Of a DNA stretch of 64,000 bases, positions 1 to 10,297 are shown piece by piece. The notes below the pieces were generated by a model. It had not been told where the DNA came from and did no database searches. It worked only from the letters and a program-made list of their open reading frames with translations. The DNA is from Linyphia triangularis. Its lineage: Eukaryota; Arthropoda; Arachnida; Araneae; Linyphiidae. Location of the stretch: NCBI GenBank assembly GCA_963978545.1, contig OZ021726.1, positions 28,058,459 through 28,122,458 of the forward strand. The letters run 5' to 3'. How positions within the stretch are numbered: position 1 is the first letter of the stretch; the number at the start of each line of letters is the position of its first letter. The position numbers and the translations under genes were made by a program.

Positions 1-2928
1 TAACTAGTGAATAAATATTAGATACATAATTTTAAATTATTAAATTGTATGCATTTAATTCTAAAAATAACAAGTTAGTTTTGAGAATAAATATTTTATT
101 TTAGAAATATCAAGAAGTGTTTATACTTGAGAATAGAAATATGTTCCTTTAACGGTAATAATTTGGATTTATCAAGATTACCCAGTTTTTATTTTGTAGA
201 TCTAATTCATTATTATTCATCCTAAGGATTGAAATCATTTTAACTCATTAAGGGGAATGATAAGGAATTCTATAGAGAATGGATAAGATTTTTTGAAATT
301 TAGTCTTGTCAGAAATCTTTATCTTGTTTCGAAGTTCAAGTGAGAAAATTGCAATAAGACAGGTCTTAATAAAACTGTATATTTATGATCATACTTCTTA
401 AGGAGTGAGAAAAGGAAAGAATAGAGTTTCGAAATTTCAAGTAGTCATGTTAGTTTCCACTCGTCTTAAGTATCAAGTGTGCAATATCTCATCAAGATAA
501 GAAGAAATATCTTAACTTCCCATTAAAAAAATACACCCACACATAGACACATAAGAAAAACTCTTCTTTAAATATATAGCTTCAAAAACACTTAGCCAGA
601 ACAGTTTCTAACTTTATATAATTTACTTAGAAGAATGAAAATATGGTATTTATAAATATAAAATGTCTGATTAAAAAAAAAAAAAAATATTTTAAGTGAT
701 ATTTTTAAATGCTCTGTAAAAACTATCGTTTACTGTTATGAATTTCTGGGGGAAGCATTAAAAACTGTAAAAGTTCAAACACACTATCACAAAGTTTATA
801 TGTTATTGCCGGTCACGTGAAGACCTATCTGTGACTAATTGGTAAAATTAACTTGAGTGGAGTAGGTGGCGTGATTTGGTCCAAGAGACAACACAACAGA
901 AGAGGGTTAACTCAAGATTTATGGTCTGCTTGGGATTGTGCAAAGTGGAATGCGGTGGTCACTTTAAAACTATGAAACTTCCCTTCAACACTGGCAATTG
1001 CTTTTGTTGAATGATTTTAGTTTCGGACTAGCATTCTGGATGCCTCATATTCGATTAGCGCCTGGTCCTTACATTTTCCACAGTGGTAAACCTAGACTGA
1101 GCTCACAAAATGCCTTCTACCAACACATGACGTACTTCACTGTGATACGTTTTACTGCACTCACGTGACATACTGTTTCGTCCGACTCACTGAGAGTCGA
1201 GAACTGTGGTGGTCTTTTCAGAAACCCCGAAACTATCCTTCGAGACTGGATATTGTCTTTGCCTAACGGTTATAGTTTCGGCCTAACACCCTGGATGCCT
1301 CGATTCCTGCCTAGTCCATATATTCCTCACAGGTATATAATATGATATCCCGAGGAAGGTCCATCAAGTTCCATGGGATGTTTCTTTTCAAAAATAGGGA
1401 ACATTTCATTCGGGATCAACAATAGGGAATTATCATCAATTCTCAATGGTTGAGAATACAAGTATTCTCCATCTCTCTAATGATATGCTCTCTATGTTTA
1501 CAATCATCATCAACGTTAGGAAACATTTAATTAGTATGGTGTGATATCAATGATACCACCTTTTTTTCTCCTTTTCAACTATGATGGTTTTGCATAATTA
1601 ATACGGCTGTCTCTGTTAATTACCACTTCGGAATGGTAAGAAAGAACGAAGTGGACGAGATGCGAGAGGCCTGACCGTTTGACCAAGGAAAAGTCTAGAC
1701 GTTGCGGAAAGTTCCGGAGGCGACCTCATCGTATAAATGTTCTTATTCCTTTCCTAAAGGTTCCCTAGACGCTCCATCTATCCCTTTATGACATCATCTT
1801 CATCAGCTACTCTAAGGCAAACTCCCCTCCTTCTCGTTAGTTGTACTCTACCATTCACTGAATATGATGCACAGAATAATTTGTGATTTGTGAATAAATA
1901 AAAGTTTGCACCATTGATGTTTCTCTTCCTTGTTTCCATGTCTTATTGTCAAAGAACCTATGATCACAGCATTCGGCCATTTTTTATTAATTATTTATAG
2001 AGTTCTACAAAATCACAACGAGAACTTTTTTTTAATTAAAATATAACATTAGCAACTACGTAACAGAATACTTCTTGTTGAATCATTAAATTTTTAAATT
2101 TTTTTATCTGCATTTTAAAAGCAATCAATTCGAAACTAAAGATGAGTAAACAATAACAAACTTTTTCAAGGTGTCTCAAAAGAATTTCTTAAATTTTGAA
2201 AATGGAAACTTCAGTCAGCTATAATAAAGATGCATATTTTTGTTTCAAAGAGTAAATATTTTCAAAGCCCATAGAGTAGACTTTTTACTAGGTAGATAAA
2301 CATATTTATCTTAGAGACATAAAAAATCAAGTATTGCCTTATTGTTTATCAAAATTTTAGGGCAAAGTAAAATTTTGCAATTTTGATCCATCTTTTGATA
2401 TTTAATGTTCAGTATGGCCTTTATAAATTAGTAACTGAAGAACTTTTTCGATATATTATAAGACAAGTGCATGTTCACATCATTTCTACTCTCCAGTCTC
2501 AATGTCCATTTCCATTACATCGATTAGATGATTCCCCACACAATTTGACGTATATTTTGTATTTGTGAGTAAACATAATGCGTAGAAATGGTTTTAATAA
2601 CCTTTTTGAAGTTCTTTCCACATCTTGGAAATATTGCCGAAGAAGTTAATAGTAAAAATCAGGATGAAATTGAAAATGGTTGTTCTTGCTAGAAGTTTTT
2701 CATTCCTGGACTTCAAATGAAATTGTACATAGTCGTTGTCTCTTGAGCGACAAAAAATATGATTACAAGTTTTAGAGAAACAAAATTATAATTTTCTCGC
2801 TGCATCTCTTTCAAAGACTTCAGATGAGTGTTCTGGTAGGAATTCGATTAATGACATTCCATTCTGTGAAGAATTCTATTCCAGAACAGTGAAAGAAGTT
2901 CTCTCTAAGAAAAGGAGTTTGATACTTT

Positions 2929-2965
<37 letters not shown>

Positions 2966-3590
2966 CAATATTTTGATCGTTTCACACACTCTTTTTTTGT
3001 TAGAATCATCTTTATTAGATTTTTTTTTATTTCGGTAGGTGATGACTTTTTGTGTAAATTTCGCCTTAAAAAGAACATATTTTTAAGACTGTAAAATCAC
3101 AAGAAAATACATAAGATTCAGAACATACATTAAAATTCTCCTCCTCTTTTTCCTAGTGAGAAGCTGAAGATCAGTACTAGTAGATCAGGATTAGTTTTCG
3201 GGAAATTTGTATAAGCTGCGATAGACCCCAGATAGGTCCCTATATAACCACAAGACACATTTATAATTATATAAAAAGATCTTATATTATTATTGTCTTT
3301 TGTAAAAAATGTCACAACCAAGCTTGATTTCAAATGAATTAATTTTAATATTATTACAGGTAAGGTAAAACTAATGCTTTTAATTCATGGAGCAACAGCC
3401 TTATCTTTAGTTAGTTGACAGTAAGCAATTTTAGCTTTGGAATGAGAGTAGCTATTTGCAAGAGCACTCACTGATCATACATTTGAAAATTTTTGCAAAG
3501 AGAAGCTATTATTTGAAAGTGCCTGTCTGCAAGAAGATTTAAAGTTGATAATTTAGGTTAACTAGAATTTGTTGGAAGAGGAAATATAAA
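1..3590. other. AT-rich stretch without a recognised gene
   Basis: No open frame longer than about 70 codons occurs and none resembles a known family. The stretch is AT-rich with T and A homopolymers (for example about 30 T near 2930-2962). The parts at roughly 860-1370 and 1640-1870 are richer in G and C than their surroundings. The first of these holds two units of a diverged repeat listed separately. I see nothing assignable in the rest. Confidence 0.6.
948..1345 (+). repeat. Diverged dispersed repeat, two units (third at 3594-3697)
   Basis: Units at about 948-1050 and 1207-1310 share the order GTGGTGGTC, GAAACT, TAGTTTCGG and CTGGATGCCTC. A third, more decayed unit lies at about 3594-3697, with GATGGTCACTT, GAAACTTT and GGTTATAGTTTC. 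I do not recognise the family, and no inverted ends or target duplications are visible. Confidence 0.45.
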
Positions 3591-3708
3591 AGAGGGATGG
3601 TCACTTCAAAATCCTGAAACTTTTTCAATGGCACTAGCACTCCCTTTTGACTGATGGTTATAGTTTCTGCGTAAGATGATGGATATCTTGTTATCAACTG
3701 CATTTGGC

Positions 3709-3866
3709 CACCTTATGGCTCTATGGTTAGTGCTATGGCTTTAAACGCCAAAGGTGCTGTGTATGAATATCCGTTGCAATTAGAAATCCACGTTAAGCTG
3801 TAGTTGCTGGCCTGTTTAACCGTTATTGCAAACAAGTACAGGTCGATGAGCTTAAAAACGAAACAA
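3709..3866 (+). repeat. SINE B, degraded copy
   Basis: This is a diverged copy of the tRNA-derived SINE B family. The A-box-like part (ATGGTTAGTGCT), the middle (AATCCACGTTAAGCTGTAG) and the tail (CGTTATTGCA, GGTCGATGAGC) align in order with better copies at 7421, 16396 and 38722. The B-box region is eroded and no clear target-site duplication remains. Confidence 0.7.
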
Positions 3867-4154
3867 ATTAATTGACTTCATTCTGCATGTTACGAGGTGT
3901 TCGTGCAAGTGTTGAATCGCAGTGAGCACGCTTAAACGTGTTCATCAATCATCAATTTTACAGTAATTCACTTTTCGCTACAATCGCTTGACATATGTCA
4001 TCGCCATCATCATGTTGTCTTATTCAGCGCGAGATAATTACTGTGTTTGTCACTCCAAATTTCAGAAATCCCACAATCACGAGTGATTAGTTTTGTCTGA
4101 GGAATATATTTTTAATTAAAATGGAATTATTGAGTCTAGGTTATGGCACAAGAA

Positions 4155-4357
4155 CACTGTTAAAAATTTTGTTCCACCTTGCACCAAAAATTGGTTCCCA
4201 TTTAGCTGCCACCAACATTTGGTGGTTAGTTTCACGATTTAATGGTGCAACCTCGGACCGTAAGCACCATTAAATCGCGAAACTAAGCACCAAATGTTGG
4301 TGGCAGCTAAATGGGAACCAAATTTTGGTGCATGGTGGACAATTTTTTTTAACAGTG
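4155..4357. mobile_element. Palindromic MITE with CACTGTTAAAAA ends
   Basis: Almost the whole 203 bp folds on itself. The left end CACTGTTAAAAATTTTG pairs with the right end ending TTTTAACAGTG. The arms continue through CCACCAACATTTGGTG and GCGATTTAATGGTGC-type blocks to a short loop near 4250-4265. An AA dinucleotide abuts both ends and may be the target duplication. There is no coding capacity, so mobility would have depended on a transposase in trans. The superfamily is not identified. Confidence 0.8.
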
Positions 4358-4968
4358 AAGTTATTTCCAAACGGACTTCTTGTATATGATCTGAAGAGAT
4401 ATCCTGAAAATCATTCAATATTCTTCTATGGATGTAATTGAACTAATAATTGTACTATATATTTGATCAATTGAAATTTAATTGGATCTAAAAAGTGTAC
4501 CTCTAATTCACGACTGCACTAAACCATAATTATTTTACCACTATTGGATTTTCACATATCTTAAATTACTAATATCAAATCATAAATTTATGCAATTATA
4601 GAATCTCAATATTATTAATGCATTTTAAAAACATCTGGATCAATCCATAGAGATAAAAATAAAAATACCCAATATAATTTTGGAACTCATATCATCTTCT
4701 CCTCTTTTTTTCGCAACACATAAAAGCTCTTCGAAACAAATGAAACAGAGCAACCTAGCACCCAGGAGGAATCACAAAATTCCCATCATGAGCTAATTAA
4801 AAAGTGTGAAAAAAAATCGAACTAAGTAGACGTTTAGCTAATAAAGTTTGAACAACCTGCTTGGATTGCTTGATTAAGTATCTCCAAGGAACCAGCGGAA
4901 TGTCATCAAACCGGATCCCCCTTCATTCTGCGAAAATATCTAATGGGGAAAATATTGATTATCTTCAA

Positions 4969-5208
4969 CTAAGAAGACGTCACCCCCGCCTTTAATTTTC
5001 GCTTATGCTCTTGAAATTTCAATTTAACGCCAGGACGAGCATCAAAAGCCAAGATGCTGGAGGGATGATGTGGGTTGCTCATAAGCGAGTATCGATGCAC
5101 ATCGTAAGATACATGTTTCTTAGGGCGACTCGGGATGTTGGGACGATAATTTGTCATTGGTGCTGCAGGGATCCAAGTGTGAATTGGATAACGATGATGC
5201 TTCTGGAT
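4969..5208 (-). CDS. Candidate exon or small ORF, function unknown
   Basis: An open frame of about 79 codons runs from a stop upstream of 5208 to a TAG stop at 4969. Internal methionines lie at 5157 and further in. The translation is rich in Pro, His, Lys and Ser, with a basic C-terminal third (motif KLKFQEHKRKLKAG). The segment is clearly richer in G and C than the flanks. A CAG immediately precedes codon 3 (near 5202) and could be a splice acceptor, which would make this a terminal exon. I do not recognise the family. An antisense frame of 73 codons overlaps at 5005-5226, so a non-coding conserved element is also possible. Confidence 0.3.
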   Translation of the reverse strand: MQKHHRYPIHTWIPAAPMTNYRPNIPSRPKKHVSYDVHRYSLMSNPHHPSSILAFDARPGVKLKFQEHKRKLKAGVTSS

Positions 5209-5930
5209 TTATGGTCGGAGTGTTGAACTTGTATCATGTAATCGAGAAATAAATTGTGGTTTGCTAAGGCTGTGTCATAAAGAATACATGGATTTAGCTT
5301 TATGCAAAAAGGGCGATGATCTACAGATTCAAGATCCTTTTATCTTGTTCATTCAAAAACCGATTACTGAACTTCAAAATAAATGAGATGTAGTTTTAAA
5401 GGTTGTCATCTTCAAAAGAATAAGATATTTTATCTAGCAGACTGTTCTAATGCTTGTCATTGATTGTTATTAGGTATTAGTGGGATTTATCAATCTAGAA
5501 TAAATGGTTATTCATGTAATTTATTCCATAGTTATTTTATCTTTCGATTAGTTTGTAATTCCAGATTATTGGAACTTTATATTTAGTACCATACATATTG
5601 TCACATAGTGTGTCGCAATAGCCTTCGTTTAAGAATTAAAAGTTCATTTTGGTGATTTGGAAAACCTTAACCAAACATGATGACATCTAAAACTGACTGA
5701 AAATATATGTAAACTTGCCATAGTACTTAATGTTGTTATAATTGATATGTTTCACCAAACATTAAATGCTTCTTAAATTAGAATAAAATATAAAATATGA
5801 AAATATTATTTATTACATATTTTATTTAGTTAAAGTATACACATTTATCCCTTTAAAGGTTTTAACTTACAAGTTTCAAAACCGAATTTTACTAGGATAC
5901 ATCTAAAAGAAAAATATATGATTAATATCC

Positions 5931-6200
5931 CAGTAAAAAAAATCATCTGGGCCAGCAGTGGACGACTGACTGTGGCCATCACCTAAACTGCTGGACCATT
6001 AGCGGATGGCCTTTACTTTTCAGTGCATAAAAGTGACCGTCTGGCCTACACTTGGGCCAGCAGTAAGGGCCGGCAATTGGCCGTTGATGTCTGGCCAGCC
6101 TTAATGGCCAGTCTTCACTTACCCACTGCTTCCCCTGCATCAACTACTGGCCAAACTGCAAGTGTACAGCAGTGGCCCTACAATTGACAGCCTTAAGTGG
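5931..6200. repeat. One-ended MITE-like repeat beginning CCCAGTAAAAA
   Basis: The block starts with CCCAGTAAAAA next to AT. It continues with many GGCC-containing words (GGGCCAGCAGT, TGGCCATCACC, TCTGGCCAGCC). The same end and word style occur in the short two-ended element at 17553-17660. I could not locate the second end here, so the right boundary is approximate. Confidence 0.45.
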
Positions 6201-6449
6201 AAGAAAATTTTGTCTCAGCCGCCGCTTAGCCAAAATATAAACATTGCTGTTGCCTTCAACGGCCCAACAGTGCCCCTATATCAGTTTTCTGGCTGCAGTC
6301 AGCAATCCCACATCGACTCGACGAAAGTTCGCCTTATAATGTCGATTGCCCTTTACAACACTACAACGAGCAGCTTAAGATTCGCATTATATTATTAATT
6401 TGAAATTAGCAGTCCCACGACAAACTAATAATGATTCGCTTTCCACGGG

Positions 6450-6625
6450 CTGCTTTTTAAGCTCAATTGATATTCACTTCCCATTTAGTGCATTTTGCAC
6501 GAGCATCATCTTGTTGTTCCCTACTTTTTTTTATCCACACGTGGATAAAAGTAGGGAACAACAAGATGATGCTCATGCAAAATGCATTAAATGAGAAGTG
6601 AACATCAATTGGGCTTGAAAAATAT
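6450..6625. repeat. Long palindrome (hairpin), arms about 80 bp
   Basis: The left arm (AAGCTCAATTGATATTCACTT, then TGCATTTTGCACGAGCATC and CAACAAGATGATGCT in complement) pairs with the right arm (AACAACAAGATGATGCTCAT, GTGAACATCAATTGGGCTT). The centre is TTATCCACACGTGGATAA at about 6531-6548. Mismatches are few. It looks like a foldback or MITE, but I could not define outer ends or a target duplication. A short open frame across it (6400-6594) is a by-product of the palindrome. Confidence 0.7.
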
Positions 6626-7410
6626 AAGCATTAAGAGATTTAGTTAACACAACACAAAAAATCTCATTACAGAAAGTTAAAATATATAATCCAAATTAAA
6701 TAAGTGGCATGGATTATAAGATTTTTCGTAACTTTTATTTTTACCAGTAACTTATAATAATTCTCTTGAGTAATAGAATTATGAAACTAGAAAATTTGCA
6801 TTATGTTGATCTACAATTCAAATTACATTAATTGCTGTAATTATTGGAAGGAACTTGTCAATTCTTTAAACAAACACACCATGTTTAAATATCTTCCATT
6901 TACTTCTACACTATTCTTTTCAAGTACAAGCACTATTTATAAGGGTTTTTTTGCAACCAAATAATTTTCCAATTTATGTTCAGCCTCCACTTAATTTTTT
7001 CAGATGTTCTCCTGCATAAAGATTATCCAAATTTTTAAAGTATAATTCAAAACATCAAGGGTAGAAAATGTGTAGTGATACAATTATTAATAACTTATAT
7101 CATGAATTTTGGTCAGAATTACCAGTAATTTACATCATGTTATGTACTCAACATAATCTCCCACACAAATCCCATTATTTCAACAATTATTGAAAGAACC
7201 TTAACAAAACAGCAATTGTAAAATAAAGTCAAAACAAGGACACTTTGCTCTCAATTCGTGGATTAAATTTATTGTTATTTATTATAAATTAGGGTAAAAT
7301 GTCATTTATTCGATTTGTTGCGACCGTGACCTTCTCCCGTTCCTGTCAAGCGCTGTTCTAAGCCACCGCTTTTAACTATCTCTTCCATCTCAGCCTGTTT
7401 AGTCATTTAT

Positions 7411-7625
7411 GTAGCTTGTGGCCCATCTGATTACTGTATGATTAACGCTCTGGCCACGCATGCCAAAACTGTCGGGTTCGAATCCTGGATTAGGCATGGA
7501 TGTTCGTTGTGGTTTGGAATCCACGTAAAGCTGTAGGTCCTGGCCTGATTAGTTGTCATTGTGCAGAAAAATAGGTCGTTGAGCGTATAAACTAACCAAC
7601 TAATCGTAGCTTGTGTTTGGCTGAG
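7411..7625 (+). repeat. SINE B with 10 bp target duplication
   Basis: A near full-length SINE B occupies 7421-7615. It carries a B box (GGGTTCGAATCC), the core GGATTAGGCATGGATGTTCG and the tail AGGTCGTTGAGCGTATAAAC followed by AACCAAC. The direct repeats GTAGCTTGTG at 7411-7420 and 7616-7625 are the target-site duplication, as expected for LINE-mediated retroposition. Promoter boxes derive from a tRNA, so transcription would be by RNA polymerase III. Confidence 0.88.
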
Positions 7626-7875
7626 AGCAGCTGAAAGAGAAATATACTATTATATTATGTACATACTCATGATAGCGATTTCACAAATGTTATTAATTTA
7701 AACATTCAATAGTAAGTTTGCATAAAAGAAACAGCCTATCATTGACTTCTCCAAGTCAAAAGTTCTTTTACAAAATCAAATCATGCAATTATTATTAACT
7801 TTTTTTGAAGAAAACAGATTTGCATGAGATTTAACTCTGTATTTAAAACAAATGTATCTCAGGTAATTCATTTAA

Positions 7876-8092
7876 CCTTTAACTGCTGTAAGCGGTCTGA
7901 CAGACCACAAGTCATTTTTTATGGAATGCTTCCACCCCCTAAAATATCTCATCTTTGACTTTTATAAAAAAAAATCTGATACTATATTTCTTAAACTTTA
8001 AATTGATGTTTACCAATTTATTTGACGCAATATAGACCATGTGTTGCTCTTGCACCAAAAACTTCAAACCACATAACCACAGCAGTTAAAGA
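7876..8092. mobile_element. piggyBac-type MITE flanked by TTAA (family TTAA-1)
   Basis: This 217 bp element begins CCTTTAACTGCTGT and ends AGCAGTTAAAGA, an imperfect terminal inverted repeat. It is bounded by TTAA at 7872-7875 and 8093-8096. Duplication of TTAA is the mark of piggyBac-superfamily insertion. Related copies lie at 16791-17008 and 43828-44042 and share TGCGGTCTGACAGACCG-like internal sequence. There is no coding capacity. Confidence 0.8.
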
Positions 8093-8532
8093 TTAAAACT
8101 TTCTATTTCAAATTTTGTGCTGATTGAAAATACTAACTTTTTCAAACTTAGTAGCTTTAAAATGATATTATACTCATATTTGTGAAGCTACATACAGGGC
8201 AGGGAGCCCACTAGGATAAAATACATTCATGCAATAGCTTGATTTTTAATCTTAATGTTCCTAATGAAAAGTCCGGAACTCCCGGAAAGCAAGTTGGCAA
8301 GAGAACCAAGTTCAAAGATGTTTCAGTAAAGCGGGATCAATGATCTGCATGCATTTAAAAAATAGCGTCCAAATAGCGTAGCTGAAAAGAACAGTTGTCA
8401 GAAAGACTAAAACTTTTTTTCTGATCGATTTGAAAAGCGTGTTTTGCAGCAAGTTACGCTGAGGGAAGGCAAGGAGAGGAGGGGGAAGAAAGACAAGAAC
8501 AATCCTCTAATTTTCACGCTTTTTTTTTTTTA

Positions 8533-8562
8533 AGCTAACCACTATACCGTCTGGTCGGCAAT
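8533..8562 (-). repeat. SINE A, 5' fragment
   Basis: Only the tRNA-like head is present in reverse orientation: GCTAACCACTATACCG then TCTGGTCGGC. It directly follows a T-rich run. The rest of the SINE is missing, so this is a truncated or rearranged copy. Confidence 0.7.
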
Positions 8563-8967
8563 TTGAAAAAAATATTAACTTTTTATTTAATTCAATTAAC
8601 GAAATGACTTGTAAGGAAAGTCAGGAACATGGAACTATTTTATCAGCTTCACAGTTATTTCATTAGGTGTTTTAATAGCACCACTAATTATTATGCTTTT
8701 GCATTATAGCATTTGAAACACATGCTAAATGAATCTAAATTCAAATTAAAAAAAAAAAAAATGACCTCTGTAAACAACTTTAAGTTAAAACCAACTAAGT
8801 TTTGCCATGACATATACAGAGAAATTCTCGTATTTTGGCGTTGATTATAGTAGTCACCCCCTGACGAAGTTACTATAATAGAGAAATATACCTTTTCCAG
8901 TTATTTTTCCATTTGTTATTTATTTCTCTGCTATAATTATATTTGAAACAATCATTCCTACAATATA

Positions 8968-9143
8968 CCGACCAAACGGTATAGTGGTTAGCGTGCTAGC
9001 TTCTAGACCACGAGGTTGCGGGTTCGAGTCCCGTGTTAGGCATGGGTGTTTGTAAATGTATGTTGGCTTGTCTAATGACGAATGTTTCGGCGCATTATAG
9101 CCCTCGTGTTGCTGACTGCGCCAGATAATCTGAAAACAACCAA
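8968..9143 (+). repeat. SINE A, full-length copy
   Basis: The tRNA-derived head has an A-box region (TATAGTGGTTAGCG) and a B box (GGGTTCGAGTCC). It is followed by the family body (GGCATGGGTGTTTGTAAATG, GACGAATGTTTCGGCGC) and the end AGATAATCTGAAAACAACCAA. No target duplication is visible. The 3' end stops about 18 bp short of the inverted-repeat unit at 9162, suggesting later rearrangement. The antisense strand is open across the SINE, which I regard as fortuitous. Confidence 0.85.
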
Positions 9144-9161
9144 GTCCGGGAGCAAATGTAA

Positions 9162-9486
9162 TCCCGTGGGCAACTTCATGATGCAAACATGTGGGTGGTG
9201 TCATTCTCTTCGTATGAATGCGTAGAAAATGAAATCCGATGGTGGGTACCTGGCATCCCGGTACGAGTGGCGCTACAGTCGAAAATCCAAAATGGCCGCC
9301 ACCGTATCACGTAACGTACGTTTTTGTCGAATAATGGCTTCCCAACTCATTTTACCAACTAGGTAACTATTAAGAAACTTGTAGGAAATAAAATTTCCTT
9401 TCCAATGGTATATAACACATGCATGTCAGGTTAAATTACAAATTTCAAAATGGCCGCCGCGTCGCTATCTTAAGTACGTTTTTCAG
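9162..9486 (-). repeat. Left member of inverted repeat pair IR-1
   Basis: The segment from TCCCGTGGGCAACTTCATG to TTAAGTACGTTTTTCAG is the reverse complement of 15566-15892, with scattered substitutions. Each copy is joined at its inner end to a SINE B copy with the same private variants. Together they look like long terminal inverted repeats around the pseudogene at 10298-12462. Words such as AAAATGGCCGCC recur within it and beyond the SINE at 9668-9990. Confidence 0.8.
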
Positions 9487-9680
9487 GTTAGTTGGTTTGT
9501 ACGCTCAGCGATCTATACATGTGCACAATAACGGCTAATCAGGCCGAGAACTGCAGCTGAAAGTGGATTTCGAACCACAAAGAACATCCATGGCCAACCC
9601 GGGATTCGAACCGGGCACCCTTAGCGTGAAAAGTTAGAGCACTACCCTCACAGCCATCAAGTGGGCAGTGCGTTTTTCAG
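9474..9680 (-). repeat. SINE B inside IR-1 (left), 13 bp target duplication
   Basis: The SINE occupies 9487-9667 in reverse orientation. The flanking repeats GTACGTTTTTCAG (9474-9486) and GTGCGTTTTTCAG (9668-9680) are its target duplication with one difference. It carries non-consensus variants (GTTCTTTGTGG, CAGCTGCAGTT, CATGTATAGATCGCTGAGCG read on the minus strand). The split copy at 12471/15531 shares these, so the two descend from one insertion. Confidence 0.85.
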
Positions 9681-9990
9681 AGTAATAGCTTCTCAGTGTG
9701 CTTTATTCACTTGTTGGCTATTGAAAAACAGAAGGAAATAAAATAACTTTTGTAATGGAATATCTACCTAGTCAAAATTTAAGATGGCCGCTGTATTATC
9801 GTTGCTGAAACGTCTTTTCAGAATAATAGCTTTCCGGTGGGCTATATGAACATGTTGGTTATCAGACAACTTTTTGGAAAAAAAGCCTTTACATTGTCAC
9901 TCCAAGATTTAAAATTCAAAAAGGACACCATTATTGGGCATCTCTTTGGGACTCTAATAATAGTTTCCACATTATATTATAAGATAAATG
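9668..9990. repeat. Degenerate ~190 bp subrepeats of the IR-1 interior
   Basis: Words first seen at 9280-9486 recur here. They are TTTTTCAGAGTAATAGCTT, GGAAATAAAATAACTTT, AATGGAATAT and AAGATGGCCGC, then again TTTTCAGAATAATAGCTT from about 9814. The SINE B at 9487 therefore landed inside a short tandem series. No gene is evident, and the 65-codon frame at 9837 lies within the repeats. Confidence 0.55.
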
Positions 9991-10297
9991 AGCATCACAT
10001 AGAGTTAATATTTACAGATTGGATAATAAAATAAAGCCTTGACACTTTTCACAAGTAAATGAACTACAACAGACTGATAATAAACTACGGTAGCTCAATA
10101 TTGATATGACAAAGTTTTTTAACGTTTGGAATGTGAATGTCACAGAAGAGTGTAACAGTGAAATAGTTTTGTTATACCTATATAAGAAATGGTGTAAACA
10201 ATATTAAGATTTTTCATTATCATTAAGTTAAATTAACACTTTCATCCTTATTATCAATCATCATCAGGTCAACAATTGCAGTGTTGTCTCATAGTCA

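Noticed and set aside
8968..9040. Functional tRNA gene at the SINE A head
   Set aside because: A and B boxes are present, but the acceptor stem does not pair well. The same head recurs in eight SINE copies, each followed by the same body and flanked by target duplications.
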